A program made the translations under genes and the position numbers. From NCBI RefSeq assembly GCF_004346035.1, contig NZ_SLZN01000028.1:1-34538 (forward strand): a stretch of 34,538 bases of DNA. The letters run 5' to 3'. This DNA is from Acidomonas methanolica (lineage in GTDB: Bacteria; Pseudomonadota; Alphaproteobacteria; Acetobacterales; Acetobacteraceae). Positions 15,142 to 24,819 of this stretch are shown here, piece after piece; positions within the stretch are counted from its first letter, which is position 1; each line of letters opens with the position of its first letter. The notes under the pieces are model-generated. The model saw nothing but the letters and a program-made list of their open reading frames with translations. It did not search any database and was not told the DNA's origin.

Positions 15142-16545
15142 CTACGGGGGCGTGGGGGAGGCGCGGTTGTTCCATCCGCCGCCCAGCGCCTCGATCAGCG
15201 CGACGCTGACCTGAAGCTGCTCGGCCCTGAGCTGAACGACGGTGCGGGCAAGCCGCAACGTCGCGATCCGCGTCAGAAGAACGACCGGGTAACGTTCTTC
15301 TCCGGCGCGATATTCCGCCTGCGCGAGACCCTCCGAGGCGCGCGCCCGTGCCGCCGCCCGTTCCTCCGCGCGCAACTGCCCGGACAGGGCGTCCGCGGAA
15401 GAGAGATTGTCTTCCACCTGCCGGAACGCGTCGAGGACGGTCTGCCGATACGCCGCGACGGTCGCCTCGTAAGCCGCCCGGGCTTCCGTGACGCGCGCCT
15501 GCCTCCGGCCGCCGTCGAAGATCGTCTGCGCGACGGCGAGTCCCAGCGCCCAATAGCTGTTCGACGCCTGAAGGAACTTGCTCATCGCCATGCTCGCATA
15601 GCCGGAAGAGGCGGAGAGCGTGAAATCCGGATACCATGCGGCGAGCGCCATGCCGATCCGCGCATTGGCCGCCATGACACGCCGCTCGGCGGCGGCGATG
15701 TCCGGACGCCGCTCCAGAAGAACGGAGGGCAGCCCCGCGGGAATGGTGGGGAAGGTGTCCCCGATCGAGGCGGGCGCGATGGAAAATTCAGCCGGAGCGT
15801 TGCCGGTCAGGACGGCGATCGCATGTTCCAGCCGGGGACGCACCGTCCCGATCGCCGCCAGTTGCGCGGAAATCTCCTCCTTCGCGGTTTCGGCACTCAG
15901 GACGGCCGCATCGTCCCCTGTTCCGGTGTCGAACTGGTTGCGCAGGATGTCCGCGCGCGTGGCGATCGCGTGCAGCTCCTGCTGAAGGAGGCGCGCCATC
16001 TCGTCCTGGGCCCGCAGGGCGAAATAGCTCCGCGCGAGCGTCGCCTCCGAGGCGAGGATGACCGCGCCGGTTTCATCCGTCGCGGCGGCGGCCTGGTCCG
16101 AGGCGCTCTCGACGTTATGGCGCAATTCGCCCCAGATATCCGGTTTCCACGCGGCGTCGCCGAACAGCGCGTCGGGCTGCATCAGGCGCGGCATGGTGCC
16201 GACCATGCGCCCTTCCCAGTCGCCGAGCCCGACGGTCGGGAAGAGGGACGACCGCGCATCGGCGATCGCGGCGACCGCTTCCCGGCCCAGCGCCTCGGCG
16301 GTCTTGACGGTCTGGTTCGACGTCGCGACCTGCCGCTCCAGCGCGTCCAGGACGGGGTCGTCATACCCGCGCCACCATGCCTCGGGTATGTCCTGCGCCG
16401 CAGGGACGGCGCGACGCCACGCTCCCCGGTCCTCCTTGTAGGCGGATGGCATGGCCATGTCCGGGCGTTTGTAATGGGGCCCGATCGAACAGCCCGCCAG
16501 CAGCACGGGAACGAGGAGAGCCGGGACAATCGTCGCGCGCCTCAT
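15142..16545 (-). CDS. cusC: CusC-type outer membrane efflux lipoprotein (NodT family)
   Basis: A 467-residue outer-membrane channel. The start MRRATIVPALLVPVLLAGCSIGPHYKRPDM gives a lipobox Cys and the IGPxYxRP class signature. Later segments include PDIWGELRHNVESA, LPSVLLERRPDIAAAERRVMAANARIGMA and the end VALIEALGGGWNN. The ATG at 16545 overlaps the stop of the RND pump gene (ATGA). It is the last gene of the cus operon and would form the exit duct for the CusBA complex. The symbol follows from the CusA partner rather than from metal-specific residues in this protein. Confidence 0.88.
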   Translation of the reverse strand: MRRATIVPALLVPVLLAGCSIGPHYKRPDMAMPSAYKEDRGAWRRAVPAAQDIPEAWWRGYDDPVLDALERQVATSNQTVKTAEALGREAVAAIADARSSLFPTVGLGDWEGRMVGTMPRLMQPDALFGDAAWKPDIWGELRHNVESASDQAAAATDETGAVILASEATLARSYFALRAQDEMARLLQQELHAIATRADILRNQFDTGTGDDAAVLSAETAKEEISAQLAAIGTVRPRLEHAIAVLTGNAPAEFSIAPASIGDTFPTIPAGLPSVLLERRPDIAAAERRVMAANARIGMALAAWYPDFTLSASSGYASMAMSKFLQASNSYWALGLAVAQTIFDGGRRQARVTEARAAYEATVAAYRQTVLDAFRQVEDNLSSADALSGQLRAEERAAARARASEGLAQAEYRAGEERYPVVLLTRIATLRLARTVVQLRAEQLQVSVALIEALGGGWNNRASPTPP

Positions 16546-19500
16546 CGCGGCGCCTCCGCGCAGGCGCGTCGTTTGACCAGCGCATAGACGACCGGCAGCA
16601 GAACCAGCGTCAGCGCCGTGGAGGAGACGACGCCGCCGATCATCGGGGTCACGATCCGCCGCATGATCTCCGAACCCGTGCCGTGACTCCACATATTCGG
16701 CAGAAGCCCCGCGAAGATCGCGCAGACCGTCATCAGGATCGGGCGGACGCGCTGCACCGATCCGGCGATGACGGCGTCGTGCAGCGCCGCGAGATCGAAG
16801 GGCGCGCCTGTCTCGGCGCAGGCGCTTCTGGCCCGCGCATAGGCGTTGTCGAGATAGACGAGCATGACCACGCCGGTCTGGGCCGCGAGCCCCGTCATGG
16901 CGATGAAACCCACCGCCACCGCCACGCTCATGTTGAAGCCGAGCCAGTACATGAGCCACAGGCCGCCGATCAGCGAGAACGGCAGGGAGCAGAACACGAT
17001 CAGCGTATCGGTCAGATTGGCGAAATTAAGGTAGAGCAGGACGACGATGATAAGAAGCGTCGCCGGAATGACGATTTCAAGCCGCGCCTTCGCGTCCTGC
17101 ATGTTCCGGAACTGGCCGCTCCATTCGAGATAGCAGCCCGTGGGCAGCTTGACCTTCTCGCGGACCGCGCGCTGCGCGTCGGCGACGTACCCGCCCAGAT
17201 CCCGGTCGCGGATATCCACATAGACATAGCCGACGAGCGCGGCGTTCTCGGTCCGGATCATCTGCGGCCCGGGCGCGACGGAGACGGTGGCGACCTGCCC
17301 GAGCGGGATCATGCCGCCGCCGGGAAAAGGGATGAGAACGTCCCTGGCGATGGAGTCGGGATCGGAGCGGAAGGCCTGCGGATAGCGGATATTGACCGGA
17401 TAACGCTCGTTGCCCTTCACGATCGTCGTCACGGCCTTGCCGCCGAGCGCCGTCGCGATCACGTCCTGAAGGTCTCCGACCGTCAGGTCGTAGCGGGCGA
17501 GCGCGTCCCGGTCGGGCAGGATGTCGAGATAATATCCGCCGGCGACGCGTTCGGCATAGACGCTGGCGGTGCCGCGCACGCCGTGGAGGGCCCGCTCGAT
17601 CCGCTCGCCCGTTGCCTCGATATCGGCGAGCGTCCGGCCGAAGATCTTGATGCCGACCGGCGTGCGGATTCCGGTGGAGAGCATGTCGTTGCGTCCCTTG
17701 ATGGGCTGTGTCCAGGCATTCGTGACGCCCGGCAGCGTCAGGGCCGCGTTCATGGCGTCGATCAATTTCTCCTGGGTCATGCCGCTGGGCCATTCGTCTT
17801 CCGGTTTCAGCCCGATGATCGTCTCGTTCATGGAGAGCGGCGCCGGATCGGTCGCGGTGTCCGCCCGTCCGGTCTTGCCGAAAACGTCCGAGACTTCGGG
17901 AAACGATTTGATGATGCGGTCTTCCGTCTGAAGAAGCGCCTTCGCCGCGCCGATGGAGATCCCCGGCAGGGTCGTTGGCATGTAGAGCAGCGTGCCCTCG
18001 CGCAGCTCCGGCATGAATTCGGAGCCGATCCGGCTGGCGGGCCAGAGGGTGAGCGTCAGCACGACGAGCGAGAGGAGGACCGTGACCCAAGGGTGGCGGA
18101 GGCCGGTCCCGATGACCGGCCTGTAGGCCCGGACCAGCAGGCGGTTCACGGGATTGCGCGCCTCGGGGACGATCCTGCCCCGGATCAGCAGCGTCATGAG
18201 CACCGGCACGAGGGTCACGGACAGGAGCGCCGCCGCCGCCATTGAGAGGCTCTTCGTATAGGCCAGCGGCCTGAAGAGCCGTCCTTCCTGCCCCTGAAGC
18301 GAGAAGATCGGCAGAAACGAGACGGTGATGATCAGCAGGCTGAAAAACAGGGCCGGCCCGACCTCGCAGGCCGCGTCCAGCACGATCCGGCGGCGATGGG
18401 CCGGATCGTCGTCTTTCTCCAGATGCTTGTGCACGTTTTCGATCATGACGATGGCGGCGTCCACCATCGCGCCCAGGGCGATCGCGATGCCGCCGAGACT
18501 CATGATGTTCGAGCCGATTCCGAGCGCGTACATGACGATGAACGCCAGCATGATCCCGACGGGCAGCACGAGAATCGCGACGAGCGCGCTGCGGGCATGC
18601 ATCAGGAAGATCATGCAGACGGCGGCGACGATGGCGCTCTCCTCGATCAGCGTGTGACGGAGGTTGAAGATCGCGCGCCGGATCAGGGCCGAGCGGTCAT
18701 AGACCGCCTTGATGGAGACATCCGCGGGGAGACCCGCCTCGACGATCCTGAGCTGGCGCTTGACGTTTCCGATGACGTCCAGCGCGTTTTGGCCGAAGCG
18801 TTGCAGCACGACGCCGCCGGCCACCTCGCCCTCGCCGTCGAGATCGGCGAGCCCCCGCCGCTCGTCGGGCCCGAACCGGACCAGCGCGAGATCGCCGAGG
18901 CGGACCGGCGTGCCGTCCCGGCTGCGCAGGGGGATCTTGCGGAGGTCGTCGAGGCTGCGGATGTAGCCATGCCCCTGGACGAGATATTCCCGCTCGGACA
19001 TCTCGACGACCCGGCCGCCCGTGTCCCGGTTGCTGCGGCCGACGGCGCGCATGACGGCGGAGAGCGGAACGCCGTAGGCCTCCAGCTTGCGCGGATCGAC
19101 GACCACCTGATACTCGCGGACGAAGCCGCCGATCGCGGCCACTTCCGACACGCCTTCCGCGTGTTCGAGTCCGTAGCGGACATACCAGTCCTGAAGGCTG
19201 CGCAGTTCCGCCAGCGTCCTGTTCTTTGCCACGAGAACATATTCATAGACCCAGCCGACGCCGGTCGCGTCCGGCCCCAAAACCGGCCTGACGCCGGCGG
19301 GCAGGCGATCGCCCAGCGCGTTGAGCGCTTCCAGCACCCGGCTGCGCGCCCAGTAGAGATCGGTTCCGTCCTTGAAGATGACATAGACGAAGGCGTTGCC
19401 GAACATGGACTGCCCGCGCACCGTGACCGCGCCCGGAACGTCGAGCAGGGCGCTGGTGAGCGGATAGGTGACCTGGTCCTCGACGACGCGGGGCGCCTGC

Positions 19501-19664
19501 CCCTCATAGGCCGCCTGCACGATCACCTGCGTGTCGGAAAGGTCAGGGACGGCGTCCAGCGAGACATGGGTGAGGCTGTAATATCCCGCGACGGCGACGA
19601 AGAGCGTGCCCAGCAGGATCAGGAAGCGGTTGTCCGCCGCCCGGCGGATGATCCGGGCGATCAT
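16542..19664 (-). CDS. cusA: CusA-type Cu(I)/Ag(I) RND efflux pump
   Basis: A 1040-residue heavy-metal RND transporter with 12 membrane helices and two large periplasmic loops. The TM4 segment GGIAIALGAMVDAAIVMIENVHKHLE (about 391-416) carries the HME-class charged residues. The three methionines that bind Cu(I)/Ag(I) in E. coli CusA (Met573, 623, 672) have counterparts at Met562, 612 and 661, in LYMPTTLPGIS, PLSMNET and NDMLSTGIRTP, all at a constant offset of 11. This separates it from divalent-metal CzcA pumps. It overlaps cusB and cusC by 4 bases each. Confidence 0.95.
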   Translation of the reverse strand: MIARIIRRAADNRFLILLGTLFVAVAGYYSLTHVSLDAVPDLSDTQVIVQAAYEGQAPRVVEDQVTYPLTSALLDVPGAVTVRGQSMFGNAFVYVIFKDGTDLYWARSRVLEALNALGDRLPAGVRPVLGPDATGVGWVYEYVLVAKNRTLAELRSLQDWYVRYGLEHAEGVSEVAAIGGFVREYQVVVDPRKLEAYGVPLSAVMRAVGRSNRDTGGRVVEMSEREYLVQGHGYIRSLDDLRKIPLRSRDGTPVRLGDLALVRFGPDERRGLADLDGEGEVAGGVVLQRFGQNALDVIGNVKRQLRIVEAGLPADVSIKAVYDRSALIRRAIFNLRHTLIEESAIVAAVCMIFLMHARSALVAILVLPVGIMLAFIVMYALGIGSNIMSLGGIAIALGAMVDAAIVMIENVHKHLEKDDDPAHRRRIVLDAACEVGPALFFSLLIITVSFLPIFSLQGQEGRLFRPLAYTKSLSMAAAALLSVTLVPVLMTLLIRGRIVPEARNPVNRLLVRAYRPVIGTGLRHPWVTVLLSLVVLTLTLWPASRIGSEFMPELREGTLLYMPTTLPGISIGAAKALLQTEDRIIKSFPEVSDVFGKTGRADTATDPAPLSMNETIIGLKPEDEWPSGMTQEKLIDAMNAALTLPGVTNAWTQPIKGRNDMLSTGIRTPVGIKIFGRTLADIEATGERIERALHGVRGTASVYAERVAGGYYLDILPDRDALARYDLTVGDLQDVIATALGGKAVTTIVKGNERYPVNIRYPQAFRSDPDSIARDVLIPFPGGGMIPLGQVATVSVAPGPQMIRTENAALVGYVYVDIRDRDLGGYVADAQRAVREKVKLPTGCYLEWSGQFRNMQDAKARLEIVIPATLLIIVVLLYLNFANLTDTLIVFCSLPFSLIGGLWLMYWLGFNMSVAVAVGFIAMTGLAAQTGVVMLVYLDNAYARARSACAETGAPFDLAALHDAVIAGSVQRVRPILMTVCAIFAGLLPNMWSHGTGSEIMRRIVTPMIGGVVSSTALTLVLLPVVYALVKRRACAEAPR

Positions 19665-20926
19665 TCGCGCGCCGCCCCGGTCTTCGTGACGTCTCCCGCC
19701 ATGCGCCCGAACGCCGCGCGCAGATTGCTCTCGGAATCGATCAGGAAGGTGGCCGAGGTGACGACCCTTTCGCCCTCCGTCAGCCCCGAGAGGATTTCGA
19801 CCTCATCTCCCGCCCGTAGGCCGGTCCTGACCTGCCGTGGCAGGAAATGCCCGCCGGACCGGGCGATCAGCACGGTCTCGCGCACGCCGTCGTCGAGAAC
19901 CGCGGAGGCGGGAACCGTCAGGACATTGCGCCGGATGCGGCCGCCGATCGCAGCGGAGGCAAACATCCCGGGCTTCAGCACCCCCCGCGGATCGGGAAGA
20001 ACGATCCGCACCCGCGCCGTGCGCGTCTGCTCCGCGACGGTCGGATAGACGAAATCGATCCGTCCGGCGAAGGCGCGGCCGGGCCACGCCACGAAATGGA
20101 TGACGGCGTTTTGCCCAGCGAGAATCCATGGCAGATCGTCCTCATACACATCCGCGATCAGCCAGAGGCGCGACAGGTCCGCCAGAGAGTAGAGGATGGT
20201 TCCCGGCGCAAATCGCGCGCCCGCGACTGCGCCTTTCTCCAGAATGGTGCCGTCGGCGGGCGCGCGCAGAACGATATGATCGTTGACGCGGCGTTCGCGC
20301 TTCAGCCGCGCCAGTTCCTCCTCGGGCACGCCGAGCGCGCGCAGGCTCTGGAGCGTTCCGTCAGCACTGGTCCCGTCGCCGCCCGCGAACTGGTACTCGG
20401 CCTCGATATGGGCGACCTCCGGGCTGTACACCGTCAGGAGGGGATTGCCCTTGCGCACGGTCTCGCCGGTCGCGTCGGCGAAAACCCGCTCGACCCAGCC
20501 GCTGAACCGGGGCGAGACGACACTCTGCGCCGGTTCCGCCATGCGCAGCGTGCCCACGATGCGGATCGTCGGCTCCATGTCATGACGTGTCGCGACGGCC
20601 GTCCGCACGCCCGTCTCCTGAACGAGACGAGGGCTCAGCGACACCATGCCGGGCGCTTCCGGGCCCTGACTGCCATAGACCGGCAGAAAGGCCATGCCCA
20701 TCGCATCCTTTGCGGGAACGGGCGATGTCGCGCCGCCCATCGGATCGCGATAATAGAGGATCGGTCTCCCCGCGTTTTTCTGCCCCCCCGTTCTCTGGCC
20801 ACCTGTCTGCGGTGGAGGGGCGGCATGCATCGGCATGGCGATATGGGAACGTCCGACGATCCACCCTGCCGTAAGCCCGGAGGCGGCAAGCAGGGCGCCG
20901 AGGAGACAGGCGCGAACAGAGGACAT
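19661..20926 (-). CDS. cusB: CusB-type periplasmic adaptor
   Basis: A 421-residue membrane fusion protein with an N-terminal signal or anchor (ACLLGALLAASGLTAGWIVG). A Met-rich segment around residues 55-85 (YYRDPMGGATSP, AKDAMGMAFLPVY) corresponds to the metal-acquiring N-terminal part of CusB. The lipoyl and barrel parts follow, for example SPRFSGWVERVFADATGETVRKG, VLRAPADGTILEKG and VLKPGMFASAAI. It couples CusA to CusC and passes Cu(I)/Ag(I) to the pump. No clear ribosome binding site precedes the ATG at 20926. A gap of about 117 bases separates it from the small gene upstream. Confidence 0.9.
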   Translation of the reverse strand: MSSVRACLLGALLAASGLTAGWIVGRSHIAMPMHAAPPPQTGGQRTGGQKNAGRPILYYRDPMGGATSPVPAKDAMGMAFLPVYGSQGPEAPGMVSLSPRLVQETGVRTAVATRHDMEPTIRIVGTLRMAEPAQSVVSPRFSGWVERVFADATGETVRKGNPLLTVYSPEVAHIEAEYQFAGGDGTSADGTLQSLRALGVPEEELARLKRERRVNDHIVLRAPADGTILEKGAVAGARFAPGTILYSLADLSRLWLIADVYEDDLPWILAGQNAVIHFVAWPGRAFAGRIDFVYPTVAEQTRTARVRIVLPDPRGVLKPGMFASAAIGGRIRRNVLTVPASAVLDDGVRETVLIARSGGHFLPRQVRTGLRAGDEVEILSGLTEGERVVTSATFLIDSESNLRAAFGRMAGDVTKTGAARE

Positions 20927-21043
20927 GGGGAATCGACCCGGCAGGACGGCGCGGCGTCGGCGTCACGCCGATACGCGCGCCTCAGCTATGACAGCATGGC
21001 GGCGGGACAGGGCTCCGGGCAGGAGACCTGTCGATGGGACGCC

Positions 21044-21424
21044 TCAGACTCGCGGGGGAGGTGTGTCGGGGTAGACGAGAATGCCGGCCGGCGCGCCATG
21101 CGTCGCCGCAAAGAAATCCACGGACGCGAAAAGCGGCGCGCGCATGGAGGCAGAGTGCCGGGGCGCCAGACTCGGCAAGGAGATGACGCAGCCGATCAGG
21201 GCGCAGGGGCATTTCCCGGGCGCATGAGTCGTGGCCGGATGAAACGCCGCAGCCGCCACGGCTTGGGTGTCGGGGAGACGGGCGACAGGCTGGGCAGCCG
21301 GGTGGTCCTTGCAGCAGGACGTGACGGCATGCGGGGCAGGGAGGACGGCTGCGACCCCGGCCTGCGTCAACGCGGCCAGAAAGACGGCCGCGACCATCAG
21401 AATACGGATCAGTCCGTTCTTCAT
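21044..21424 (-). CDS. Small exported Cys/His-containing protein heading the cus operon
   Basis: A 126-residue protein with a Sec signal (MKNGLIRILMVAAVFLAALTQAGVAA). The mature part has SCCKDHPAAQP, KCPCALIGC and a Pro-rich end, PDTPPPRV. GGAGAG precedes the ATG at 21424, so the longer frame from 21451 is not needed. Small exported Cys/His proteins of this kind often head copper or silver efflux operons, and similar ones are annotated as DUF2946-like or copper-resistance proteins. I cannot assign a family with certainty. The Cys pairs suggest metal binding. A GATAAT hexamer around 21471-21476 on the minus strand may be the -10 of the operon. Confidence 0.65.
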   Translation of the reverse strand: MKNGLIRILMVAAVFLAALTQAGVAAVLPAPHAVTSCCKDHPAAQPVARLPDTQAVAAAAFHPATTHAPGKCPCALIGCVISLPSLAPRHSASMRAPLFASVDFFAATHGAPAGILVYPDTPPPRV

Positions 21425-21534
21425 TCTCTCCGCAGGGCACCGCCCGCTCAAAACATCGCCGGTCCCGACATTATCCGGTCGCGTCGCGTCCCGAAAGGAA
21501 AATCTGGCGATCGCCGCAGCGTGGCGGCATGGCG

Positions 21535-24500
21535 CTATTTCGCTTCCAGCGGCGGGATGACGTCCGGCTTGAGCAGCGTCACGGGATGGGCGGCGATGGC
21601 GGCGTCAAGCAGGTCGATCGCCTTGGAAAGCTGCTGATCCTGTCCGGCGAAGGTGGCGTGCGGCATGTTCTCCACCACCACATCGGGCTCGACGCCGTGA
21701 TTCTCGACCTGCCAATGGCCGGAGAGGTCGAAATAGGGGTTCTCCGCCGTGCGGGCGGTGCCCTGGTCGATCAGCCGGTCGCCGTCCGACAGCCAGACGC
21801 CCGCGCCCGCCGTCCGCATGCCGACCAGAGGCGCGATCTTCAACGCCTTGACGCCGAGCGAGAAGGTTTCGCCGTCCGAATAGGTGAATTCGTCGCAGAG
21901 CACGACGATATGGCCGCGATAGCTCTGCTGCATGTTGACGGCGGGCGTGTTGCCGTAACGTCCCCAGAACATCCACGGGCGGCGCAGAAGTTGCGTCAGC
22001 ACCCAGGAATCGATGTTGCCGCCCATGTTGCGGCGGACGTCGATCACGAGGCCGTCCTTGTCCAGATCGGCGTAGAATTCGCGCGCGAAGGTCTCGATAT
22101 CCTCAGGCCCCATGGCGCGCAGATGCAGATAGCCGATCCTGCCGCGGCTCGCGGCGTCCACCATGGCGGCGCGGCTCGTCTCCCAGTCCGTATAACCGCT
22201 GGCGGCCTCGGCCTTCGCGTTCAGCGGCGTGACCACGGTGCGGATGTCCTTCCCGCCGCGCCGGAGCGTCAGCAGCACCTGGCGCCCGGCCTGATCGGCC
22301 AGCGCGTCGCCGAGATCGACGCCTCCCGCGACGCTCTGGCCGTTCACGGCGACGATCAGATCGCCGTTGCGCGCATTCACGCCGGGGCGCAGCAATGGCG
22401 GCAGGGCGTCGGGCCGGTCGGCCTCGCCCGCGTCGATATGGAGGATGCGATACCCGCCCGGCTCGCGCGCCAGCGTCGCGCCGAGACCCGCGATGAGATC
22501 GGCGGCGGGACGTCCGTCCGTCCGCGCGGGGCGAAGCTGGGAGTGCAGCGCGTTCAGCTCGCCCATCATCTGGCCGAGCAGATCGTCGAGATCGGAGCGG
22601 TTGCCGAGACGCGCGACCAGCGGCGCGTAGCGGGCCTTCACCGCGTTCCAGTCCACGCCGCGCAGGGCCTGGTCGAAGAAATGATCGCGATGCAGGCGCC
22701 AGGCATCCTCGAACATCTCGCGCCATTCCGCGCCCGGGTCGATGCGCAGGCGCAGCCTGTCGAGATGGATCGCGGCGGTGGCGGTGTCGCCGGGCATCTT
22801 CTCGGCGGCGGGGACGAGGAAGAGCTTCGGCGCGGCGTCCGGCGGCGCTTTCTGCTGCACGAGCAGGGTCTTGCCGTCCGTGGTGAGGCTGAAGCCGGTC
22901 ACGTCTCCGGCGAAGGTCTCGACCTTGTGTTCGTCCCGGTCGATATGGATGGATTTGAGCGTGCCCGCCGCGTCATGACCGTCCAGCGCGAAGAGGAACG
23001 CACCGGACGCGCCGAGCGCGACATAGTCCCCCGCGGGCGCGGGCGCCTTGTAGAGGCGGGCGGCGAGACCGTCCGGGACGAGGGCCGCGATGGCGGCTCC
23101 GGGAGTGCTTCCGGGGGCTGCGTCCTTCTTCCCGTCCTTATGGTCGTCCTTCTTTTCGGGAGAGTCGAGCTCCGTCGCGGGCTGGAAGGGAAAGCGCTCG
23201 CCGGGTTGCAGGGCGAGGGCGTAGATCGCCGTGCGCCTGGGAAAGACCGGGCCGAGATTGCGGTCGCCCCAGGGCGAGTCGTTCGCCAGGGTGAAGGTGC
23301 GGTCGGAAAGGAACCAGAGCCAGTGTCCGTCCGGCGCGAAGGCGGGCGAGAAGGAATCGTATTTTCCATCCGTCGCCCAGTGAACCGCCCCGTCCTTCAG
23401 CGTATAGAGCGCGATCTGCCGCCGGATATTGCTGCCGCGCGTGCGGATGAAGGCGAGCGCGTGGCTGTCGGGCGACCAGACGAGGCCGTCATAGACGTTG
23501 GTGCCGTCTTTCGTCGCGTCTTCCACCAGCCTGTCCGCGCCGCTCGCGATGTCGAGGATGAAGAGACGGCCGAGCAGGTCGGTATGGGCGATGGATTTGC
23601 CGTCCGGAGAGACGAGGAGGCCGGTCGGTTCGCTCTTCGCATCATGGGTGAGTTGCGTGCCCGTGCCGCTGCCGTCCACGGGAAAGCGCCAGATCTCGGA
23701 CTCGCCGCTCGCATCGCTGAAGGCGTAGAGGTATTTCCCGTCCGGCGCGAGGGCGGCGTGGCGCAGGCGGAGATCGGGCGCGTCGGCGATCTGCACGAGG
23801 CGCTTCTGGCCGGGCGACGCCAGCACGACATGACCGCGGAAGGTCAGCGCGGCGGTTGCGCCGTCATCGCCGAGCGTCACGTCGTTGAGATAGCGGAACG
23901 GGTGGTCGAGCCACTGCACGCGCCGCGCCGCGTCGTCGGAGGCGATGTCCACCGTCAGGGGGGTGTCGGCATTGGCGGCGAGGTCGAAGCGCCGCAGATC
24001 GGCGCCCGCGCGATAGACCACCGTATCGCCCGCGAGCGCGGCTTCCGCGATGCCGAAGCCCGGCACGCTCGTCAGCTTCCGCCCGTCCGACCCGTCGGGC
24101 GCGTAGCTCCAGAGCGCGTCGCGCCCGTCGCGGTCGCTGATGACGATCAGCCGGTCGCGCCAGAGCATCGGGCGGCGGAGATTGACGTCCTGCGGCCCGA
24201 TGCGCTCGGCCTCCTTGCCGTCGCGCAGGTCGAAGCGCCAGAGCTGCGCGACCGCCCCGCCGCGATAGTCGCGCAGGTGATCGCCGCTGATTGCCGTACC
24301 GAAGCGCACGAAATAGATCCAGCGCCCGTCCGGGGAAAGGGCAGCGTCATTGGCGTCGGCCAGTGGATAGACGGCGCGTTCGCGGGTGGCGGGATCGACC
24401 CGGGCGAGCATCCGGCTGAAGCCGGGGGAGGAATGGGCGGTCGTGGCGAAGACGAGTCCCGCCGTCGCGTCCCAGAGCACGGGCAGCGGCGCTGTACGGC

Positions 24501-24819
24501 CGGCTCGATGCTCGAAGGTGACGCGCCGCGGCGCGCCGCCGGTGACGGGCATGACGTAGATCTCCGTCGGACCGTCGAAATCGGCGAGGAAGGCGACCTG
24601 CTTGCCATCCGGCGAAAGCAGCGGATGCGGCTCCACATGGCCGGGCGTGGTCAGCCGCCGCGCGCTGCCGCCGGTCTCCGGCACGATCCAGACCGACCGT
24701 TCGTCGGCGAAAGCGACGACCCCAGAGGCGATGGACGGGGTGCGGAGATAACCCGGCGCGGCGAAGGCGGGGGCGGAAAAGAGGAAGGCCGAGGCGGCGA
24801 GAAGAGATCTGAACGACAT
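21535..24819 (-). CDS. Tricorn-type S41 protease, paralogue 1
   Basis: A 1094-residue exported protein (signal MSFRSLLAASAFLFSAPAFAA). Beta-propeller repeats of the PDGK type fill about residues 25-560 (LLSPDGKQVAFL, ALSPDGRWIYFV, LVSPDGKSIAHT). A Lys/Asp-rich linker, a PDZ-like part and a C-terminal S41 domain follow. The nucleophile is Ser981 in DEFTYSDGETF, and Glu1039 lies exactly 58 residues later, as Glu1023 follows Ser965 in Thermoplasma tricorn. The active-site His is in ELNALHSQL, but the Ser that precedes it in tricorn is Leu here. Likely a periplasmic peptidase trimming oligopeptides. It is transcribed alone and is paralogous to the gene at 28676. Confidence 0.88.
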   Translation of the reverse strand: MSFRSLLAASAFLFSAPAFAAPGYLRTPSIASGVVAFADERSVWIVPETGGSARRLTTPGHVEPHPLLSPDGKQVAFLADFDGPTEIYVMPVTGGAPRRVTFEHRAGRTAPLPVLWDATAGLVFATTAHSSPGFSRMLARVDPATRERAVYPLADANDAALSPDGRWIYFVRFGTAISGDHLRDYRGGAVAQLWRFDLRDGKEAERIGPQDVNLRRPMLWRDRLIVISDRDGRDALWSYAPDGSDGRKLTSVPGFGIAEAALAGDTVVYRAGADLRRFDLAANADTPLTVDIASDDAARRVQWLDHPFRYLNDVTLGDDGATAALTFRGHVVLASPGQKRLVQIADAPDLRLRHAALAPDGKYLYAFSDASGESEIWRFPVDGSGTGTQLTHDAKSEPTGLLVSPDGKSIAHTDLLGRLFILDIASGADRLVEDATKDGTNVYDGLVWSPDSHALAFIRTRGSNIRRQIALYTLKDGAVHWATDGKYDSFSPAFAPDGHWLWFLSDRTFTLANDSPWGDRNLGPVFPRRTAIYALALQPGERFPFQPATELDSPEKKDDHKDGKKDAAPGSTPGAAIAALVPDGLAARLYKAPAPAGDYVALGASGAFLFALDGHDAAGTLKSIHIDRDEHKVETFAGDVTGFSLTTDGKTLLVQQKAPPDAAPKLFLVPAAEKMPGDTATAAIHLDRLRLRIDPGAEWREMFEDAWRLHRDHFFDQALRGVDWNAVKARYAPLVARLGNRSDLDDLLGQMMGELNALHSQLRPARTDGRPAADLIAGLGATLAREPGGYRILHIDAGEADRPDALPPLLRPGVNARNGDLIVAVNGQSVAGGVDLGDALADQAGRQVLLTLRRGGKDIRTVVTPLNAKAEAASGYTDWETSRAAMVDAASRGRIGYLHLRAMGPEDIETFAREFYADLDKDGLVIDVRRNMGGNIDSWVLTQLLRRPWMFWGRYGNTPAVNMQQSYRGHIVVLCDEFTYSDGETFSLGVKALKIAPLVGMRTAGAGVWLSDGDRLIDQGTARTAENPYFDLSGHWQVENHGVEPDVVVENMPHATFAGQDQQLSKAIDLLDAAIAAHPVTLLKPDVIPPLEAK

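Noticed and set aside
14756-15637. Minus-strand open frame across the Met-rich gene with Cys/His repeats
   Set aside because: The repeats are the reverse reading of the Met-rich units. The frame also overlaps the real outer-membrane gene in another frame, and the plus-strand product has a signal peptide, ribosome binding site and promoter.
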